The notes below the pieces were generated by a model, which was given only the letters and a program-made list of their open reading frames with translations, had not been told where the DNA came from and made no database searches. Of a stretch of 64,000 nucleotides of DNA, positions 61,502-64,000 are shown piece after piece (position 1 is the first letter of the stretch; every line of letters starts with the position of its first letter). Source of the stretch: Chryseobacterium sp. KACC 21268. GTDB lineage: Bacteria > Bacteroidota > Bacteroidia > Flavobacteriales > Weeksellaceae. The stretch spans positions 2,790,001 through 2,854,000 of the forward strand of contig CP117875.1 in the NCBI GenBank assembly GCA_028736075.1, given 5' to 3'. The position numbers and the translations under genes are program-made.

Positions 61502-62563
61502 TTAACTGAAAACTGAAAATTTGTAAATCGTTTTTGAATCATATTTTTCTCCCGGTTTCAACATTGTTGATGGGAAATCTGGTTGATTTGGAGAATCTGG
61601 AAAATGCTGAGTTTCCAAACAAAACCCCGTTCTCTTTTCACTTTTTCCGCCAGTTTTTGTTTCAAATTTTCCATCGAGGAAATTGCCGGAATAGAACTGA
61701 ACGCCTGGTTCGGTTGTCAAGACTTCCATCACTCTACCCGATTCCGGATGATGAACTTTGGCGATATTTCTAAGTCCATTTCCATTCAGAATATAATTGT
61801 GATCGTAGCCCTTTCCAAGTTTCAATTGCTCATCATCTTGATTAATATCTTTTCCGATTGGCTTTGAAACTGTAAAATCAAAAGCTGTGTTTTCAACATT
61901 TTTCAATTCCCCAGTTGGAATCATCGTTGAGTTTGTTGGAAGATATTGATTGGCTTCAATCTGCAATTCGTGGTCAGTAATTTTTTTGGTAAAATCTCCA
62001 GAAAGATTGAAATATGAATGTTGCGTCAGATTGACAATTGTCGGTTGGTCGGTTTCGGCTTCGTAAGAAATTTCTAAAGAATCATCGTCGGTCAAAGTAT
62101 AAAAAACTGTAGTTTTTAGATTTCCAGGGAAACCTTCTTCGCCGTCTGGACTTGTGTAAGTCAGTTTTAAAGTTGGAAATTCTGAGTGGTTTACAATTTC
62201 AATATTCCAAAACTTGGTGTGAAAACCATTTTTTCCGCCGTGAAGATTATTAGAATGATCATTTTGATCGACTTGATACGTTTTTCCATCAATTTCAAAT
62301 TTTCCGTTCGCAATTCTGTTTCCGTATCTTCCGATGATGGCTCCAAGGTAATATGGATTTTCATTGAAATAATCTTCTGGTTTTGTGAATCCTAAAACCA
62401 CATCCTCGTAATTTCCATTTCTGTCAGGAGCTGTGAGAGAAGTGATGATTCCACCAAAATTGATGACTTCCAACTTCATCCCATTTTTGTTGGTAAAGGT
62501 ATATTTTTTGACAACATTTCCGTCAGCCATTGTCCCGTAATCTGACACTTGAATATCTTTCAT
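61502..62563 (-). CDS. galM: Aldose 1-epimerase (galactose mutarotase)
   Basis: A 353-residue protein of standard length. Catalytic and binding marks: NNLHGGKNGFH (H108), TQHSYFNLSG (H182, the catalytic acid) and CLETQHFPDSPN with E317 as catalytic base. It interconverts alpha and beta forms of xylose, galactose or glucose. There is no signal peptide, so it acts in the cytoplasm. It is 15 bases downstream of the GH115 gene, so it is cotranscribed with it. Confidence 0.95.
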   Translation of the reverse strand: MKDIQVSDYGTMADGNVVKKYTFTNKNGMKLEVINFGGIITSLTAPDRNGNYEDVVLGFTKPEDYFNENPYYLGAIIGRYGNRIANGKFEIDGKTYQVDQNDHSNNLHGGKNGFHTKFWNIEIVNHSEFPTLKLTYTSPDGEEGFPGNLKTTVFYTLTDDDSLEISYEAETDQPTIVNLTQHSYFNLSGDFTKKITDHELQIEANQYLPTNSTMIPTGELKNVENTAFDFTVSKPIGKDINQDDEQLKLGKGYDHNYILNGNGLRNIAKVHHPESGRVMEVLTTEPGVQFYSGNFLDGKFETKTGGKSEKRTGFCLETQHFPDSPNQPDFPSTMLKPGEKYDSKTIYKFSVFS

Positions 62564-62578
62564 TAACTTAAAATCTAA

Positions 62579-64000
62579 CTAATTTACAAAATCACTTTCC
62601 GGTGCACCAAGATAAGAATCTTTGAGTCTGCCAGTATCAATCAATATTTTTTGTAGAACAATTCCCGCATCCAAAACTCGGAATCGCAAGGTATGTTTTC
62701 CAGTTTTTGAAATTTGATGTTTCGTTTTGGATTTGATGATGTGTTCCGATTGCCATTGCCCTAATTCTCCACGATAATGACCATTGAAATTAACAATTTG
62801 AGGTTTTTCATTATCAAAAGAAATCTCGTAACGAAGACCTTTGTTCGAATTAAAATTAAGCGTCGGCGCCAATAACAACTGAACTTCAAATTCTCCAATT
62901 GAAGTGAAATCAACTTCATATTCAAGCGACACATTTTCATTTCGTTGGGGAGAAATATTTTGAGGAAAAGTCGTCACTCCTGATAATGTTTTCCCAAAGT
63001 CCGGAATCACTTTCCATTCGATTTTATCTGAATTATTTTTGCGTGAAAAATGCTCTGCTTCGATAGAAATGTAGCAGTCTTTTTCTCTGAAAATCTTACT
63101 TTTTGAACTTTCATTTTCATTTAAATAAATCAATTCCGGTAATTTATTTTTGTCCGGCTGTTGCCAATTGTCGTAACCAATTCTGGTTTGATCCATCGTG
63201 TGTTTCCACTTTCCGCCAGAGATTTCGTTGTTGTATTTGTTTTGAAGAACCGAATCATATTCAAAATTCTGTTTCGCTTTGTCGGCAAAATCATTCGCTC
63301 TGGTGTCTTTTTTCGAGGCTAATTGGTGGTTTTTTGCGACATTAAAATACAATTCATACAAATTACTGCAAGCATCGATCGGATACAAAACCAATTGGAA
63401 ATACGCATCTTTATATTCAGCAGGAATCTCGTTGTACAAGCGGTTTGCATCGAGTGAAAGTTTTGTGTAATCATTCACAACAGTTTCAAATTCGTTGTAA
63501 TTTTCCAGACTGTAAGTTTTGCTGTCCAAAGTTTCCGGCGTCACTCTTCGGTTGTATTTTGCATAAAGATTGATCATCCTCGCGATTTCCTTGGAATGCT
63601 TTTCTCCAAACTGTTCAGATGCCCAATTTTCCGTGTATTCCAAAAGATTGTCGGCATTGAATTGTTTCGGATTCCAAGCCATTTCCATAAAGAAACTGAT
63701 CGGAAATTCCATTGGTTTCAAATCGCCAACGTTTACGACCCAAATCTTGTCAACGCCGTGTTCATAAGTCAAATTCATCTGCTCCCAAACACGTTGGATG
63801 GGACTGATGTTGATCCATTTCGAATTCCGTGGTCCGCCAACGTAATCAAAATGATAATACATCCCGTAACCGCCTTTGTGCAAAGGTTTGCTCAGATCAG
63901 GAAGCTTGCGGACGTTGCCCCAATTGTCATCACAAAAGAGCAAGATCACATCGTCCGGAACTTTCATTCCTTCATCATAATAATCCTGAACTTCCTTGTA
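62579..64000 (-). CDS. Alpha-glucuronidase, glycoside hydrolase family 115 (C-terminal part)
   Basis: The gene enters from the right edge; 473 residues of the C-terminal part are present, from YKEVQDYYDEGMKVPDDVIL at the window end. The block LLFCDDNWGNVRKLP, then YYHFDYVGGPRNSKWIN and WVVNVGDLKPMEFP are hallmarks of family 115. A helical linker and a C-terminal beta-sandwich domain (last 170 residues, ISIEAEHFSRKN) follow. Family 115 enzymes release 4-O-methylglucuronic acid from internal as well as terminal xylose of glucuronoxylan. The N-terminus and signal peptide lie outside the window. Confidence 0.95.
   Translation of the reverse strand, partial: YKEVQDYYDEGMKVPDDVILLFCDDNWGNVRKLPDLSKPLHKGGYGMYYHFDYVGGPRNSKWINISPIQRVWEQMNLTYEHGVDKIWVVNVGDLKPMEFPISFFMEMAWNPKQFNADNLLEYTENWASEQFGEKHSKEIARMINLYAKYNRRVTPETLDSKTYSLENYNEFETVVNDYTKLSLDANRLYNEIPAEYKDAYFQLVLYPIDACSNLYELYFNVAKNHQLASKKDTRANDFADKAKQNFEYDSVLQNKYNNEISGGKWKHTMDQTRIGYDNWQQPDKNKLPELIYLNENESSKSKIFREKDCYISIEAEHFSRKNNSDKIEWKVIPDFGKTLSGVTTFPQNISPQRNENVSLEYEVDFTSIGEFEVQLLLAPTLNFNSNKGLRYEISFDNEKPQIVNFNGHYRGELGQWQSEHIIKSKTKHQISKTGKHTLRFRVLDAGIVLQKILIDTGRLKDSYLGAPESDFVN

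Overview
The window comes from a chromosome of the phylum Bacteroidota, most likely Flavobacteriia in the Chryseobacterium/Epilithonimonas neighbourhood. The evidence is low but uneven G+C, promoters of the TAnnTTTG type instead of sigma70 boxes, weak or absent Shine-Dalgarno sites, the TamB/TamL pair, a DUF6266 gene, and TonB-era outer-membrane and polysaccharide-degradation genes typical of the group. No rRNA, tRNA, CRISPR array, integrase or transposase was seen. The genus is inference.

Layout. (1) 1-6.9 kb, minus strand: a type I restriction-modification operon running 85-aa orphan gene, hsdM, hsdS, an OLD-like ATPase-TOPRIM gene, a DUF262/DUF1524 gene, then the first 15 codons of hsdR at the window edge. 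Two extra defence-type genes therefore sit between hsdS and hsdR. A good promoter lies ahead of the 85-aa gene. (2) 6.9-12.4 kb: accessory DNA with a small HTH gene, a DUF6266 gene, a DKNYY-repeat membrane protein, two small unknown genes and several palindromic intergenic repeats. (3) 12.4-20 kb, plus strand: a tight run of exported proteins and lipoproteins of unknown function. Two of them share a domain that starts with a calcium-loop motif. (4) 20.2-22.2 kb: an alpha/beta hydrolase and a PL10 pectate lyase. (5) 22.3-29.1 kb: a TetR regulator and a complete tripartite RND efflux pump, tied together by four copies of an unusual operator-like repeat. (6) 29.3-40.3 kb: an AsmA-like protein, a 49-aa membrane microprotein, an OmpR/histidine-kinase pair divergent from an outer-membrane barrel protein, an acyltransferase and a soluble PAS histidine kinase. 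(7) 40.3-47.7 kb: tamB-tamL, the envelope assembly module. (8) 48-64 kb, minus strand: a HAD phosphatase, then a glucuronoxylan utilisation locus.

The xylan locus reads as a pathway. GH10 xylanase, GH115 and GH67 alpha-glucuronidases, a sialate-O-acetylesterase-type esterase and a GH35 enzyme strip and cut the polymer outside the cytoplasm. A GPH/MelB-type symporter imports sugars. A GH43 enzyme without a signal peptide finishes oligomers inside. Aldose 1-epimerase, a two-subunit transketolase and a small transaldolase/fructose-6-phosphate-aldolase-type enzyme feed pentoses into the pentose phosphate pathway. No SusC/SusD pair, xylose isomerase or xylulokinase is inside the window. The locus continues past base 64000.

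The most interesting items are the nested genes in the type I locus and its composition mosaic, the triple-half-site operator array of the efflux pump, the secreted-protein cluster with its shared domain, the 49-aa gene, and the pentose-phosphate genes built into the xylan operon. All functional calls rest on motif reading by eye. No database search was run.
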